From NCBI GenBank assembly GCA_023213395.1, contig CM041465.1, positions 235,235,741-235,299,740 of the forward strand: 64,000 nucleotides of DNA. The letters are read 5' to 3'. The first letter of the stretch is position 1. Every line of letters starts with the position of its first letter. Shown here piece after piece: positions 34,200 to 47,740 of the stretch. The DNA is from Cycas panzhihuaensis. Taxonomy: Eukaryota > Cycadophyta. The position numbers were made by a program, and so were the translations under genes. Under the pieces are notes generated by a model. It saw only the letters and a list, made by a program, of their open reading frames with translations. It was not told where the DNA came from and did no database searches.

Positions 34200-36540
34200 G
34201 GAGAGGGGTTACGTGAGGGTACTAACTTAGGGTATTACATCCAACACCTAGAATCATCATTTGTATACTCCTCATGGATCAAAGACTATTTCTTTTCAAG
34301 TGGTGGCCTCATCCTCTTTACTTATGGTGCTTGGGTTCCCTTGTTCTTAGGAGGTAAACTCTATGCAGTTTGATATACCTACCTATATCCAAGTTAGGGT
34401 TGATGTAGCTTTGGTAAGGATTGAGAAGGTTATAATTTCAAGTCACGTATCATCCACTCAAATGAGTACATGAATGAAGTCAATGGGTCTGGTGTCTTAT
34501 CAATTGAACCAACTGAAGGTCTAGATAAATATTATTATTGCACCATATTATCACATTGGGGAGGCTATACCTCATGATGTTGTAAGTTCTTTATGACCTT
34601 CTTGAGACCGACTTAGATCTTAATAGATTATAAAGGCAAGCATTTAGTTATGGTTAACTCACAAGTGGTTGCTCACATTTTGAGGACCCTGACGTGCCCC
34701 CCAAGGTGTAATGCCTTTATAAAAATGTTCCTCTTTAGCTCTTTTGATAATGTGGCCTTGGAAGAGTAAAGAAGGTCATGAAATCAACAAATAAAATTAT
34801 GATTCAATTCTTTTTTGCCTTGATTTAAATAAAGTAAGGCCTTATCCCCATTTTTGAAGGGCCAAGCCACGTCAAAATAGTTGAAAAAGGCATCAACTAA
34901 TTATAGAAAAGTAGAGATGGAATGTGATGGGAGTTAATAGAACTACTTCAAGGCATCACCTTGAAGTGAGTAGGGGAAACGTTTTATTAGTATGTGATCA
35001 TAGGCCCAATAGTTGACACATGCCATGGTAAAAGCCCTAACATGATCGATTATGTCTTGGGAGGAAGTGCAATAAAATTTGGGCACTTCAAGAGGATATG
35101 GGGGTAGGTTGGTTCATAAAGCCTCCATGGAAAGGGGGCTTGACCTATAATCTATGAATAGGTGTGCTATTGGTTAGGTTAGTAGGTCGAGGAGGGCATG
35201 AGTGGGTGCCTCATATGGGTACCCACTATTCACATAGGGTGAATAAGTAGGATATGGGTAGGGTGGATAACCCTAGTGATAGGGAAAATAGGATGGAGGA
35301 ATATATGTGGTCCCTTCTAATTGATGAGAGGATGTGGGTAGTCCCCCATGAGGGTAAGGCCCATAAGGAGGGGGTTGAGGGTGCCTCAGTCCACCCCTTG
35401 GGCATGGAATGTAAAGGTGGTGGGTACCATAAGAGGAACTAAAGAAAGTGGAAGTGTAAGAAGTGGGATGAGGAAGGGTGCAATGTCCCCCCTAAGGAGG
35501 ATATGCATGTGAAGGTATGGGATTTTTTTTAGAAGGAAGGGACAATGGGTTTTGCCTGAATGACCCTCCTATAAGAGGAGCTACCCCATATAAGTGAAGT
35601 AGGTCAACTCCATAGGTAGGGAGGGGGTCAAAACCCCCATGTCCCTAAAGTAGGGATGCATATCCTAGGGGAACATACAAAGAGGGGTCTGTTAAATGTA
35701 GACATAGATGGGTTGGGTGTAAACTTACTTACCTAGGGTGATAAGGTCATGCAATTATAATAAGTAAAGGAGGTAGATGCAAGGTAGTAGGTGGTGGGAT
35801 AGAAGTATGAATGGGAGGTGCTTTTGCCCCTCTTATGTGGGGGGGGGGAGGGGTGCACCTTATGTTGGCTCATTCTTTATCACCACACTTAAAGGTAAGG
35901 ATGCAGTAGCAACATCATTAGATGAACTAGAAGGTGGCACTTAGATGAGAGAGGGTGAGGGAATTATGGAGGAAATCAAGGAATTACTAGTGATAAATTA
36001 TTATAGCCATCTTGGTGGAGGTTGGTTAGAAACAACTTCAAAGCACTCTCTTAATACTTTGATCGCATCCCTAGGAAGGGTATGATTGGAGTTATGGGAA
36101 GCTGATGGCTCTCCTCCATGATCAAGATAAAAGGTTTAAGCATTTGACACATGCACATGGTGTGAGGTATAGTCATAGGCATAAGAATCCTTAGGCGGAT
36201 AGGAATAAGGAGCTACAAGATAGGGTTGTTCTTAAGGTGGTACTTGATGAAAGGGATCATCATTAGAATGAGTGATGCCCTCATAAGGGTAATGATCCTC
36301 TAGTTGGGGCCATTCTTAGGTATATAACTCATTATCCTAACCATGTAAGTAGCTCTCCATTGGTGACTCTTAGTCACTTAACTCAGTGGAGGTATAGGTG
36401 GAAGGAACTTTCAAAGGTGGCAACCCACATAAATGGTGTGGTATATAGTGCATTCATGTGCTTTGATACACTTAAGGAATCATATAAATATGGTGGAAAA
36501 GAGAGAGGTTCTTGCTCAAATAAAGAAAAATCACCCTAGA
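34200..36540 (-). pseudogene. gag of element F
   Basis: Zinc-knuckle remnant at about 34300-34240: KK-stop-SLIHEEYTNDDSRCW, aligned with KKWCSVYGECFHNDSRC of element E; the stop is Trp in E. Upstream (about 35000-34600) is the gag core with weak matches to E, then a Pro/Tyr/Gly-rich N-terminal half with PYG and YPP words. Many stops. Plus-strand open frame 35254-35442 lies opposite this gene and is taken as a shadow. Confidence 0.55.
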
Positions 36541-36596
36541 AAGTAAGAATGGAAAGGGAAGAACTTGGATATGTCACAAAACTTCTAACTGGCAAG

Positions 36597-36614
36597 TCTC
36601 CAATATGGTCGTCA
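36597..36614 (-). promoter_or_regulatory. Primer-binding site of element F
   Basis: Minus strand TGACGACCATATTGGAGA, one base after an LTR end (TTTCA/C), matching the sites of elements E and C (TGGTGACCATAATGGGGA in E). Confidence 0.55.
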
Positions 36615-36615
36615 G

Positions 36616-38186
36616 TGAAACACACTAAACTGAGGTTGTAAAATATAGTCAACAAACTTAATGGAACTAGCCTATGGCATGAGTGACAAGTTTAGGAGGT
36701 GAGGGCAATCTTTCACCTAGCCTAAGGCACTTGTATGCCTCTTAGATATGAATGCAGGGCATATAATAGTCCTAAATATTAAGAAAGGGACTATCCTAGG
36801 GTAACCTGATTGTTATTTTATGCATGTGAGTGATCTTATTTCTAGTATGATGGGCCTATGGAAATTTAAAAGAAACTAGGGTCAAGTCATATATGCATAT
36901 ATGTGTTTTCCTTTTCTTTTTTTCTTTTGAAATGCAAATTAGGGAGCCCTATCTAGGCATAGTGATATCACCTGATGAGTTCAAGGACTCATAACTATGC
37001 AATCCCTCCCTCCACTCAAGCTTTCACTAATGAGATGAAAAGCCTAAGCTATATACATGCATATCTTCTTCCTTTCTCTTTCTTCTTTTTCTTGTGTTTG
37101 TTCCTTTTTTTGGGGGGAAAGAGGAAGAATCACCCTAATGCAAGTGAAATAATAAAAGAAAGAAAGAAATGTAACAAAAGATAAAAGGAAAGGGTAAAAG
37201 AAAAATAAACTTTTTCTTTTCCTCTTTTTTTATGCTTTTTATTTTATCTACTTTTTTTTCTTTTTAATTATCATATGAGTAAGGAGATATAAGGAAGAGA
37301 AGAAGGGGAAAGGGAATAGATAAGCCTAAATACACCTCTCTGTCCTTTTTCCCTTTTCCTCTTTTCTTTTCAATCTTCCTACTCTAACCCTCTAATCCTT
37401 TCTTCTTTTTTTATTTCAGAGTTAAAAAGGAGGGCTAAAAGGGTTGAGTTACAAGATATGAAGAAAAGATCAAAGTATGCACCTGTAACAATGGGAGTTT
37501 GATGGAGAAGAAGCATGATATCCATGGTCACCACATGCTTAGTGTAGAAGGAGAAAAATGGCGCTAACTTACCTACCCTTAAGAGAAATTGGATAGTGTT
37601 TATGCTTGCCAGATACCCTTATGATGGTAAATGGAAAGCTTAAAATCAACTAATTTAAGAGAAATCATGAATAAACACAACTATCACTTACCCCTATGAT
37701 ATGTAGATGCAATAGTTGGTAATGGTGAACTCTCTTATGGGAATATATTAAATCCAAGCCTTGAAAATACCATCTTATTCTCCTACACACAAATCACTTT
37801 CTCCTATAATGACATATAGCATGCATATATATATGTGCTACTCAAATGGAGAGTAATGAAAATTCCACATAAACTTGAAAGTAAATGAAAGTTAACTATG
37901 AACTATTGAGTATATAAAAAGAGCAATAAGGGAAGGATTAGGGGCCTCATAATGGCACCATCCCCCTACATGAATTTGGTTTCCTAAGCTATACTTAGGA
38001 AACCTCCCCTTAGCTCGTGAATTTGTCCAAATGAAAAATCATATCGATAAGCAAGGTGAGGTAACAAAAGAGGCAATCAAAGATGGGGATGTAAGAAGAA
38101 GCTACAAAGAGACAACCTAGCACCAAACCATCTAACATTCATATGTCTTAATGAAAACTAGATGAAACAAGAAAAAGGAAAACTAT
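36616..38186 (-). repeat. Presumed 5' LTR of element F
   Basis: Defined only by the primer site on its left and the start of LTR G on its right. Contains long purine and pyrimidine runs (36900-37450). It shows no clear similarity with LTR A/E or LTR B/C, so its own start may be lost to G. Confidence 0.4.
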
Positions 38187-41181
38187 TGTTTCCCACCTAT
38201 CAAGAATGGATTAGGCTTCATCATATAGGTAAGTTCAAGTATATATTCTAACACTTACTCTCTATCATATTTTTACAATTATTATAGGATATATGCTTGT
38301 ATGATTACTTGATTACTTAGATTGCTTGATTAATCTCCTTACCTGTGTATGTTTTTGCCTATGACAACCAAAACTCTAGTCCAATGACACCATTGAGCTC
38401 TTGTGGTAAGCCCCAATTGGCAATAGGTCTCTCACATGAATCCATAACTCAGTTTGGGTGATTCTCAGCTTATTTGTACCCTCTTATAGCATCTTGTCCT
38501 CTTTAGCCATCCCTCACCTATCTCTTGGTCTACTAAGGATAGCTTATCAAGGTTCTTAGTGGAAAGATGCCCCTTATTACTCACTCTGTATGAGGTTTGT
38601 TTGTAAATTTCACTAAGGTTGATTATTTGGTTTTTATTTATACCTTGACACCCTTAGTTACCATTATTTTATTAAGTTCCAACTCATTTTGATGTGTTTC
38701 TTATGTGTTTCCATTAGTTTTTTATTTGTAGGACAACCCTAAACTAACTTATAGGTCCGTAAGGAGGAATTCTAGGCTCCAATAGTCAACCCCTCCCCTT
38801 GTTTCAGTATGATTTATCAATTCTTTTGTTACATTTTACAAATTTAGTGATTTTTTTCTTGCCCAACCCAGTTTTTTGTCCACCCTGCTTTGATTATTGC
38901 ACCCCATGAATATATTCATGGTGTGATTGTTATAAGTTTAAATGTAGATGTAGGTAGCAATGACTAAAAATACATTTAATACGATCCTAACACTAGATCT
39001 AGCCTTAAGACTTGTCTAGATTAGGGCCTAATAGTCTCAAGAGGCCTTTAGAATTCAAAAATTAAATTTTGAACTCATTATTCATCATCAACTTTCACTC
39101 TTGAGCTCTCTTCGAAGTAACTTTCTCACTGATTTTGCATCCTAACATAGTCTATGCTAAAAACTAGATTTTGGATAGTTGAAGGAAGGTAAAATCAACT
39201 CTCAAGAAGTAAGAAGACTACCCCAAGCTTCCACTATAGCCAAGGAGATTCTATTCTTATTCATCAAGTATAAATTTCTCTCCTAAAAGCTTGTTTCTAC
39301 AACAAAAATTCTCAACTCTTACCAACATTCTCTTCTCTTAATGGGTAAGCCTATTTTGGTTTGATTTCATTCATAAATATTGTTAGTTTACTTTATTTCT
39401 TTTATTATTTGTTATATGTTCTATTAGTTTCTTGATCAAAAGGCCCTTTACATAAACATTTGTTAGTTTTTCTTATGTAAACTTTGGAGGAAACACCTCC
39501 ATTCAATAACAAAACCTTTGTTTCGCCATCCAAAACCATTAGCATAATTATGTAAAATCCTTTGGCATGCTAAGAAAGTTCATAGGAAGGATACTAGGCC
39601 AAGTTATGAGTCCAAAGGCCACCTTCCACTTGGGTAATCCCATCCCTAAAGTTACAAAGCATTCTACCATACACTACCTCTACTAGTGTAACATTTTGGT
39701 TGTGAAACTTATAATATACCATTGAGACTTTATATCTCATCCCTACGTCAAAATATTAGATCAAACCACCCATTCAAGCATGTGACACCTTTAGCCATTT
39801 GGGATATGTCTACCTTATACAGGAGATCTACTATTTCAAGGTAACTCCCCCTTCTTTTCCTCTCATTTCTTTATTAACTGTATGTTGAGATTATGAGCAC
39901 AAAAGTAATATTTAATTTTTATTTCCATGTTGTAAACTTAAAACAAACATACTAACAATAGTTTTATTTATAAAGATATATATATATATTGTTTGCTTGT
40001 GGAAAGGTCTTTTGTCTCTTGTTGTATAGGTAGAGGACTGCATTGTAATCAAGGCAACATTCTATAAAGAGGTAACCTCATTTTGTGCTAACATATATCA
40101 TTTGAAACTTGTTTCTATTTCATTTTCTTTCTTTCCTCTTGTTATTGCATTATTGGATTTGAACCTAGGGAAGGGAAGGAAGCCCTTCACTCAAATCTTT
40201 TTGACAACATTCATAACAACAAGGGAAGCAAAGTTACTTGTAAGGGAGATACGTAAGGAAGAGTCATACTACATCATGGAATTGGGTGCACTTTGTGAAA
40301 CTCTCTTTCCTCTTGCCTATTTCCCCTTTTCCTGAAAGAGAAATTTACTAAAAGAAAAATATTTGTTTCTTCCCTTTCATACATATGCATCTTATATAGG
40401 AGAAAAGCACAACATAGGCAAATCATGTTTTCTTTTCTCTTGCACTTAAAAGGAAGGGTTTACACACTCCCTTCTCCTAACTTTGCATGTTGCATGTAAA
40501 GGAAATTTCAAAAGACATCAAAAACATCCTTTTACAATAATAGAAAACGTAGTTGCATTTCATTTTTTTTCATTTATTACATCAAAGAAAGAACATAGTG
40601 AAAAGTAGTTGGTTGCAATACTCTCTTATTATTTCTTACTTGCATTTCAACCCTAACCCTTTAATGAAAGAGAAAGAGAGTGAGGGAGAGCAATAATGAT
40701 TTGAATGTTTATTGCATGATTATTTCATTTTGTAAACTTTGTAGCCATTTCATCTTGAAATAAAATCATGTTACATTGCAACAAAACATAAACTTGAAAC
40801 ATCATTCCCCTTTCTTCTTGCAACCCAAGAAGAACCTAAAACTAGATTATAAATAGATAGTGGTAACATTCTCTCCTTGATTCTAAATTTGCACCAAAAC
40901 TTGAACCCCTGAAGGTAACCCTTTGGGTATTCAACAAACTATTTTAAGCTATTTAAGAAATCATTACCTCTTGATTCATTCCTTGCTCCATCCCCTTTTC
41001 TAAAAGGAGCCTCTTACCCTTCTATTTCCCTTTCTGAAGGGAAATCTATTACCTCCTCCCTTTGCTTTGAGGATAAGAGAACCTTGCCTAAGCTACTGAG
41101 TATCCCAAGGATGACACCCTTCAAATTCCTTATCATTTTCAAGCCCTTTAGGGTAGAAAGAGGCTATGCAGATTTGCATTC
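38187..41181 (+). repeat. LTR G, A/E type, plus strand
   Basis: Starts TGTTTCCCACCTATC, like LTR A (TGTTTCCCAGCTATT). Further matches: GATTACTTGATTACTTAG...GCCTATGACAACC with A near 3930-4010, and GGTAGAGGAC...ACATTCTATAAAGAGG near 40030 with A near 5640. The last 200-300 bases expected from LTR A are missing; element C starts there. Open frame 40102-40335 is not conserved in A. Confidence 0.6.
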
Positions 41182-43722
41182 TATTTCACCAAAACTTAGC
41201 CTCTTTAGTGGTATTTGGATTATGTTGGTAAATTTATGCATGTTATATGGTTTTACTGGTAGTGATTGATGTATGTTGATTCTACTTAATGGGTTGGGCC
41301 TTGTTTTGTTGAAATGATCTGTGATTATTGATTGATAAAATGTAATGAATGATGATGTAATAGGTATTCCTATCATTCCACTGATGACATAAACTATAAC
41401 AACAAAGTTTTCTTTATGACTAACTTAACCCCGTGCTTCTTTCAAAGTTTGTTATTTTTGAATTTTTTTATCCTTAACTTCACCTAATTTTTTTTTATTT
41501 TTGGGATTTTGTTTATCATTTTCATTATGTTTTGGGCCCCTCTCCACATTAATAAAGTCATTTATGCCTTAATTTATCAACAAAAATCATTTTTTGACCT
41601 TTTGAATGAGTTATTTTTACCTCCTAACTAATCACCATATTGTTTACCACATGCATGCAAAACTTGGCTAGCGCACCAAACTTTTGCATGCCATTACCCA
41701 AATTTGATAGGATTTGATTCTCTCAATGCCCAGAAGTATTATAAAGGGATTGTTGATTATAGTTTTTGATATGGATAGAGATAGGGAAAAAGAGAGAAAG
41801 AGAGAGTTGAGAATTATAGAGGAAGAAGTGATTCTTACTCTTTGATTTAGAGATTTTGTGAACTTCTTGGAGAATTCTTGAGGACTCTTATTGTGATTTT
41901 TGGAGACCTGATTTTCTAAAGTTATTAGATGAAATCTCAAAGAAGTTTTGTTGTTATTCTACTACTACTCATTTGTTGATGGTCTAAGCTTTCATCTCTT
42001 TGGATCTTCATCAAAATTTACTTCAAACTTCTTTAGATTTAGTAAGATCTTTCCTATTGGCTTTCAAGCTTGTTTCATGTTGTCTTGAAGGTAATTTTAG
42101 CTCAAAATTATTTCTTTTCATTGGCTAATTATTATTTGGAATTTTAGAATTGAAATATATGCTAAAAGATCTGCCCTTTTTAGGGTTCCTTAAGGATAGA
42201 ATAGAGTGGGGCATGGTCATCTCTCCACCATACATCTAGCTACTCTTTCTTACTCTCTTACAAAAGCCTATATTTCAGTTGGATTGCCACTCTTGTTTGG
42301 CCTCTTTGGATTGTCATTGCTTCCTTCTTTGCTCTTGTTTTGAAGGAAAGTGTGTGGGAAAGGTTAGTCAAGTGAAAAGAAAACTGCCATTTTAAGGCAC
42401 TCTTTATAATAGGAAAGGGATATTGGTCTTGTATCTATCATGGCATGCACTTTTGTTTTTTAGTTAACTCTTGCATCTTGAGAATTAAAAGTTGATAGTG
42501 TTGAGTAGTTGGAATATCTTTGATTTTTACTTTCATATTAGGTTCAAGGATATCTTTTGGAGCTCTTACTACTCCAACCACTATGGAACCTTTAGTTGAT
42601 CTTACATGCATGATTATTGTTTAGATTTATGACTTGTCTATCATCTCATAGGTCTAAAAATCATCATAAAATAGAAGTAGTTTCCTTTAAGATTCTCTCT
42701 TTTTATGCATTATTTCATCATTTTATAAAAGAATTAGTTGTATGCATCAATGTTAAAGCATATTAGCTAGTCTTGCATGTAGATTAATCTTTTTTGAAAA
42801 GAAATTTACATAAAGATTGTGTTAATATTTTTAGATTTTATTTGCATGGCATAATCTCTCTTAAAATGAATCATGCATATTACATATAGGAAAGCCACTT
42901 CATAGTTACATGTGCATCCTTTATTTTTCATGCAATAAAAAAGGACTTGTATACATAGTTTCTAGTGTGCTTGTTTAAAGAAAATAATATAAAAGGACTT
43001 GCATGCATATTTGCTAGTATGTTTATTTAAAAAAATAACAAAAAAAGACTTACGTGCATAGTTTCTAGTGTGTTTGTTTAAGAAAACAACAAAAAGGGAC
43101 TTGCATGCATAGTTTCTAGTTTGTTTGTTTAAAAAGAACAACAAAAAAGGACTTGCATACATAGTTTTTAGTGCATTTGTTTGAGATTTCATTATAAAAA
43201 GTAAAAAATAAAATAAAAATAAAAAGATTAACATGAGTTTGGTCTCGTGGTTTCTTTGATTATATCATTTTTCTCTCTTAGATTTGCACCCTTGTAGTAA
43301 TATCAAAACCTAGAAACCTAAACAAGATAACTATTACTTCCATTAACTTACCCTCTCCTACATCTTAGTAAAACTCAAAAAGTTAAATCGATTATAGGAA
43401 AGGAGTTCCTAGGAAGGATCTTGATGATATTGTAAGTTTGGCTCCAAACTTAGAACTCCTTCATTAAGTTGTATAGGTTGGTGGATTCTATCACCCCGTT
43501 TCACATCCACACCTTTTATCGTACCCACTCTCACCAAGGTAGATGACACTACTAGACAAAGACTCCTTCTTAGGAGTTAGGCAAAGATGGTCCTTTAGGC
43601 CTCTTTTGAGCTTAGTATTGGATCTTCTCTAAGCCCCAAACCATCTTTTTAGTAGCCTTGTTGAGGACCCACCCCTAGAACACCATCATCTTACTAGGGA
43701 TAGACCTTGAACCACCATCTTT
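41182..43722 (+). repeat. 5' LTR of element C
   Basis: About 2.5 kb, starts TATTTCACCAAAACTTAGCC and ends just before TGGCAACC. Matches LTR B along its length; it is longer mainly because of a 51-52 bp tandem array near its 3' part. Confidence 0.72.
42943..43185 (+). repeat. Tandem array, 51-52 bp period, in LTR C
   Basis: Almost five units of GGACTTGCATGCATAGTTTC plus TAGTGTGTTTGTTTAA-A/C-rich tail, starting at 42943, 42995, 43046, 43097 and 43149. LTR B has one such unit (about 32060). The minus-strand open frame 42962-43234 is a by-product of this array. Confidence 0.9.
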
Positions 43723-43723
43723 C

Positions 43724-43743
43724 TGGCAACCATATTAGGGAGC
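43724..43743 (+). promoter_or_regulatory. Primer-binding site of element C
   Basis: TGGCAACCATATTAGGGA follows the LTR. Same as in B (12232) and related to E and F. The tRNA is not identified. Confidence 0.6.
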
Positions 43744-43769
43744 CACCATTTATCTTGAAGTAAAGCTAT

Positions 43770-46221
43770 AGAAACTATAATACCTACACCTAGGTGCTCA
43801 TTAAGACTTTAATGCCTTCCACCTGATTCTCAAATATGCCCATTACACCTTGGTCAGGATGTTTTATCATCATACATTAAATCCTCAAAGTTTCAAGCAT
43901 TTGATGCATATGTTTATCCTCTTGAAGATTCAACACAACTATATAATATACCAGTGGAGCAGGGATATCTAGATTCTGCATAGTATCCTAGTGATTCTTC
44001 TTTTGTGGATCCTTATTTCTCATAGGAATAACCACCTGCTACTCGATTACATCCATCTTTTCCTAAGATGATTCTTATTAGGACCTCTACCCTACTACGC
44101 ATGCTTAGTTATCATCATCCATTTCACCCAGAGACTCATACTATATCATCTTTACCACAACATATCTAGACTGATCCCTTAGGTGAATATTATGAGTCGA
44201 TTGAGGTAGACCCTCCACCTAAAACTATGTAATCCCCTCAACTGTCTCATCCTCCTTCACTAAGACCTACTTCATGACCTCATTCTCTGCTTATGGAAGA
44301 AGTTGACAATCACAAATCAACTCATTCATAACCTTGTCAACCCTCTCCTAGACAGTAGGTTTAGGCTTAATCTTCCCATTCCATACCTCTTACTCATGGA
44401 GATGATATTACCACAGTAGTTTATGGCATTCCTAGATCTATCCACATACCTACTTCTAGTCAAACGATTATGGCTTCACCTAGTTTTCAACCAATTTGGT
44501 CTTATTCCACTAGGATTGCCTCATCACATCTTATTTATTCTACCACTTAGGTACCCCTTCATGTGTTATATACTATTGGATCTTAGGGTGTTAGGCCTCA
44601 TCCACCATCACCTAGTACATCGAATGTAATTTCCTTATCACAACATGTTTTTCATGCTTAATTACCACATTCAGATGCTTTAGTATGGCAATCACAACTA
44701 TTGGGGACTTCTAGGCCCATTTCTTCTTCATATATTCCTAGGCCTAGCCATCAACCCAACCCTTTCTAGACCTATAATTCAAGTTTTCCACAAAACCTCA
44801 CACCTGAAACTAATTCTATGGTTAATCCCATAGCGTGGTTTTTTCCTCCTTCTACTCTTCCACTTCATGGTATTTCACAACAACTGCAATCATAACAACC
44901 TATGAATTCATATATTCCTTATATATCATCCTTACCTCAACGTCCTGCTACATTGAGGCCAAGGAGACCCTTCTTAGACTATATGAAATCTCCCTTTCTG
45001 CATGAGGTTTTATTGTCACCTATGTCCCCATTCCTTCCTGAATTACCTAAGTTCTTTTGTGATTCATCTTAAGACCCCACCTCCTATATATAGGTATTTG
45101 TACTTGCTTGCATGGATTTTATGCCATATGATTATGTTATGATACATCTATTTTTGAAATCGCTTCAAGGTGGTGCTTTGAAGTGGTTTTATTAGTTTCT
45201 TTCCACTTCGATTCTCTCATTCTAATAACTAGTTAACTCTTTCATCATCTATTTTAATGTAGCAATACCATTTGAGTTAGGCATCAAATCCTTACTTGTA
45301 ATTAAATAAAATAATGATGAAACTTTGAGAGACTTTGTTAGGATATTTCAAGATCAAGTTCACTCTTTCCATTCATACCTTAATCCTAGTTTGCTATTTG
45401 ATCTATTTACCAATACGTTGAGACTCCATATACATTTAGAAGTTTTAAAACTTGGTCCTTAAATGCATGAAGAAGCAGTTGACCATTGTTTGGCATTAGA
45501 GACTTTTCAAATATAAGTAGGTATTAAGAAGGTTAGGAAACCTATGCCTTCAAGGATCTAGTTCATCCTACAAAGACTAACTATCCTAAGCCTACATATG
45601 ATCATCTTACTTCTTCGATTAGATCACTTGAGCATGTGATCAATACTAAGTTACTCATTGATGGTACATCTCCTACTCAATCCTATTAAGAGACCAAAGT
45701 GATTCACTTGACCAAGGGGAGGAAGAAGTAAGCTCCCCCCCACCTCCTCCTTCATTTAGAAAGATGAAGTGGTGCTCCTATCATTAGATTGATACATATG
45801 ATAGAAGTAAGTGCTGAACCTTTCAAAATGCAGTCTATAATATAAACATTCAAGTAAATTGTTCTTCCAAATCATCGCAAGACCAAATGATCCATAAGGA
45901 TTCATTGCCTTAACATAGTGAAAAATCCAGTAAAGAAGATAAAGGAAAAGGGAAGCAGATACAAGATGATGAAGACTAACTATCAAGCTCTAATTCATTG
46001 AAGAAGACTACCACTCTCACAAATGTTCAAGTAAGAAGAAACACCAGTCAACCTCATCCATCTCCTAAAGGTGGTGATACTAAGAGAACCATAAACATGG
46101 TATATATTTCAAAGAGTACAGGACCATCTAAATCATTCGATGATTTCATGGAAAGAAATCCTAACTCTTTACCTCTAGTACTCCCCCTCCCCCCCCCTAT
46201 CCTATTAGGTTTAGGTTCATT
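43770..46221 (+). pseudogene. gag of element C (5' portion, before the copia insertion)
   Basis: Same organisation as gag B. The core at 45090-45500 gives VLACMDFMPYDYVM, SLQGGALKWFY, LFDLFTNTLRLHIHLEVLK and DHCLALETF. The zinc knuckle near 45770 reads KWCSYH-stop-IDTYDRSKC: compared with B (HQTDVHDRSEC) the second His has become Tyr and Gln has become a stop. An open piece 45998-46261 encodes the Lys/Thr/Pro-rich tail. The copia element interrupts at 46226. Confidence 0.7.
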
Positions 46222-46226
46222 CCTTA

Positions 46227-46869
46227 TGTTGTGTATTGTGACAACAATCATTAAAGGCTAAAATTTTGGTATGTTTTTGGCACGGTTTTCCCCTCTAATC
46301 TTTCTTGGGGGGTTCTAAGGGGGTAGGAGGCCCCCCTGGTTGGGCGGTGCAAGGGTGTGGAATGCCCCCTACTAAGAGGCAGTTCGGGGATGATAGCCCC
46401 CGACCCAAAAAATTAGCCCTATAAACCTTATTAAAATGTAAAGAGAATTAGGGTCATTCGATAAAAATACCCTAAATTCTATGGTTGAGATTCATGCCTT
46501 AGATGTCCCTCTCATATAGCAAGTGATAGGGCTTTTCTTATTATGTTATATGTAATGTAATATACTATGATGAGGGCGATGGCTGGTTGTTGTTCCTGAG
46601 AGTACTCAGCTACTGAGATGTACTATTTCTCCATTCTACAGTAATAAATATCGATACCTTTCCTGTGTGGATGTTTCCCTAGCACGCTGCTAGGGTTTTA
46701 CCACATTATATCAGGTGCATATGTGATGTTTAGGTTGTATATTGATGTTATTATATTATCTCTAATTTTTGAACTTGCATGTTAAATCTTAGTTTTGATT
46801 CCTATAACTAGTTGCAAAATAGTTCAGATCTTGTGGCGGCTTAAAGTTTAGGATCTTGTATTCTCAACA
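46227..46869 (+). repeat. 5' LTR of the copia element
   Basis: Starts TGTTGTGTATTGTG, ends TTCTCAACA. Contains a TATA-like CTATAAAC at 46419 and AATAAA at 46643, both kept in the 3' LTR (49609, 49833), placing U3/R/U5 in the expected order. Confidence 0.9.
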
Positions 46870-46871
46870 AG

Positions 46872-46884
46872 TGGTATTAGAGTC
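46872..46884 (+). promoter_or_regulatory. Primer-binding site of the copia element
   Basis: TGGTATTAGAGTC, two bases after the LTR, matches the initiator tRNA-Met complement (TGGTATCAGAGC) except for C-to-T changes. Confidence 0.85.
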
Positions 46885-46940
46885 ACCTTTGTTTTCCAGC
46901 GAGTCTGTGAAGGTTTTGGTGTCGGCTTTTCTATACTAAA

Positions 46941-47740
46941 ATGGTGAAACTAGCAGGAGCAAAGTTTGAGGTGGAGAAATTCAATGGCAAGAACAACTTC
47001 GAGTCATGGAAGCTAAAAGCATATGATATTCTTATATAACAGGGTTTGTATAAAACCCTTGAAGGTAAATCGAGGAAACCCATAGGGGATGGACGATGAT
47101 AATTAGGATGACTTAGATAAAAAGGCACTTAGTATAATATGATTATGCTTGGTAGATGAAGTCTTGTTTAACATCGCAGGGGAAGAGATAGCAGCAAGAT
47201 TATGGCCCTGGTTGGAAGGCCTGTATATGACCAAATCAGTAACCAATTGAATCTACCTGAAGAGGCAACTGTACTCATTACAGATGAAGGAAGGTATAAA
47301 AATTGTTGACCATTTAAATATTTTTAATACTCTTATTTGTCAGTTGACTAGTATCGATGCTAAAATTGAGGATGAGGACAAGGTTGTTACCTTATTATGC
47401 TTATTACCTGAATCCTGGGATAATATTATCACCTCAATTAGTTTTAGCACTATAGATGTATTGGATTATGATTCTATTATGAGTACTTTGATAATGGAAG
47501 AAGTGCGTAAGAAATCTAGTTTTGAAACCTCCACACCATAAGCCATGATAATAAGGGGTAGAACATTTGAGAGAGGATAAAACTCCAGGGATACATCGAG
47601 GTCCAAGTCAAAGAGCAAAAAGAGTAAGCTCAGGTGTTGGCATTATAATAAGACTAGTCACCTTAAGAAGGATTGTTACAAAAGGAAGGAGTTCCAAAAA
47701 AAGGAAGATCCTACTAAGGAGGCGAATCAGGTGGACTAAA
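46941..47740 (+). pseudogene. gag of the copia element
   Basis: Starts MVKLAGAKFEVEKFNGKNN and FESWK, the typical copia gag opening (F-x-G-x-N-F-x-x-W). After frameshifts, 47284-47541 is open (MKEGIKIVDHLNIFNTLICQL), the UBN2-type gag core with LLCLLPESWDNIITSI. The zinc knuckle at 47635-47676 reads C-WH-Y-NKTS-H-LKKD-C: the second Cys has become Tyr. The frame then leads into an acidic linker (ANQVD) and directly into pre-RT sequence. Confidence 0.8.

Larger units (their letters stand above)
32574..38186 (-). mobile_element. Element F: minus-strand Tat-like element, 5' part
   Basis: On the minus strand: presumed LTR (38186 to 36616), primer site (36614 to 36597), gag (36540 to about 34200), protease (33600 to 33100), then degraded pol to about 32574. 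The gag is related to that of element E (both have a Pro/Tyr-rich part with GYASLG- or LGYTSQ-like words), but the LTR sequence is not clearly similar to LTR E. RT and everything beyond is missing where it meets LTR B. Confidence 0.6.

Noticed and set aside
35254-35442. Plus-strand Gly/Glu-rich 62-codon open frame
   Set aside because: Opposite the Pro/Tyr-rich gag of minus-strand element F; a shadow.
42962-43234. Minus-strand 90-codon open frame with repeated FLNKHTRNYACKS units
   Set aside because: It is opposite a 51-52 bp tandem array in LTR C. The period is near a multiple of three, which keeps the frame open; LTR B has no counterpart.
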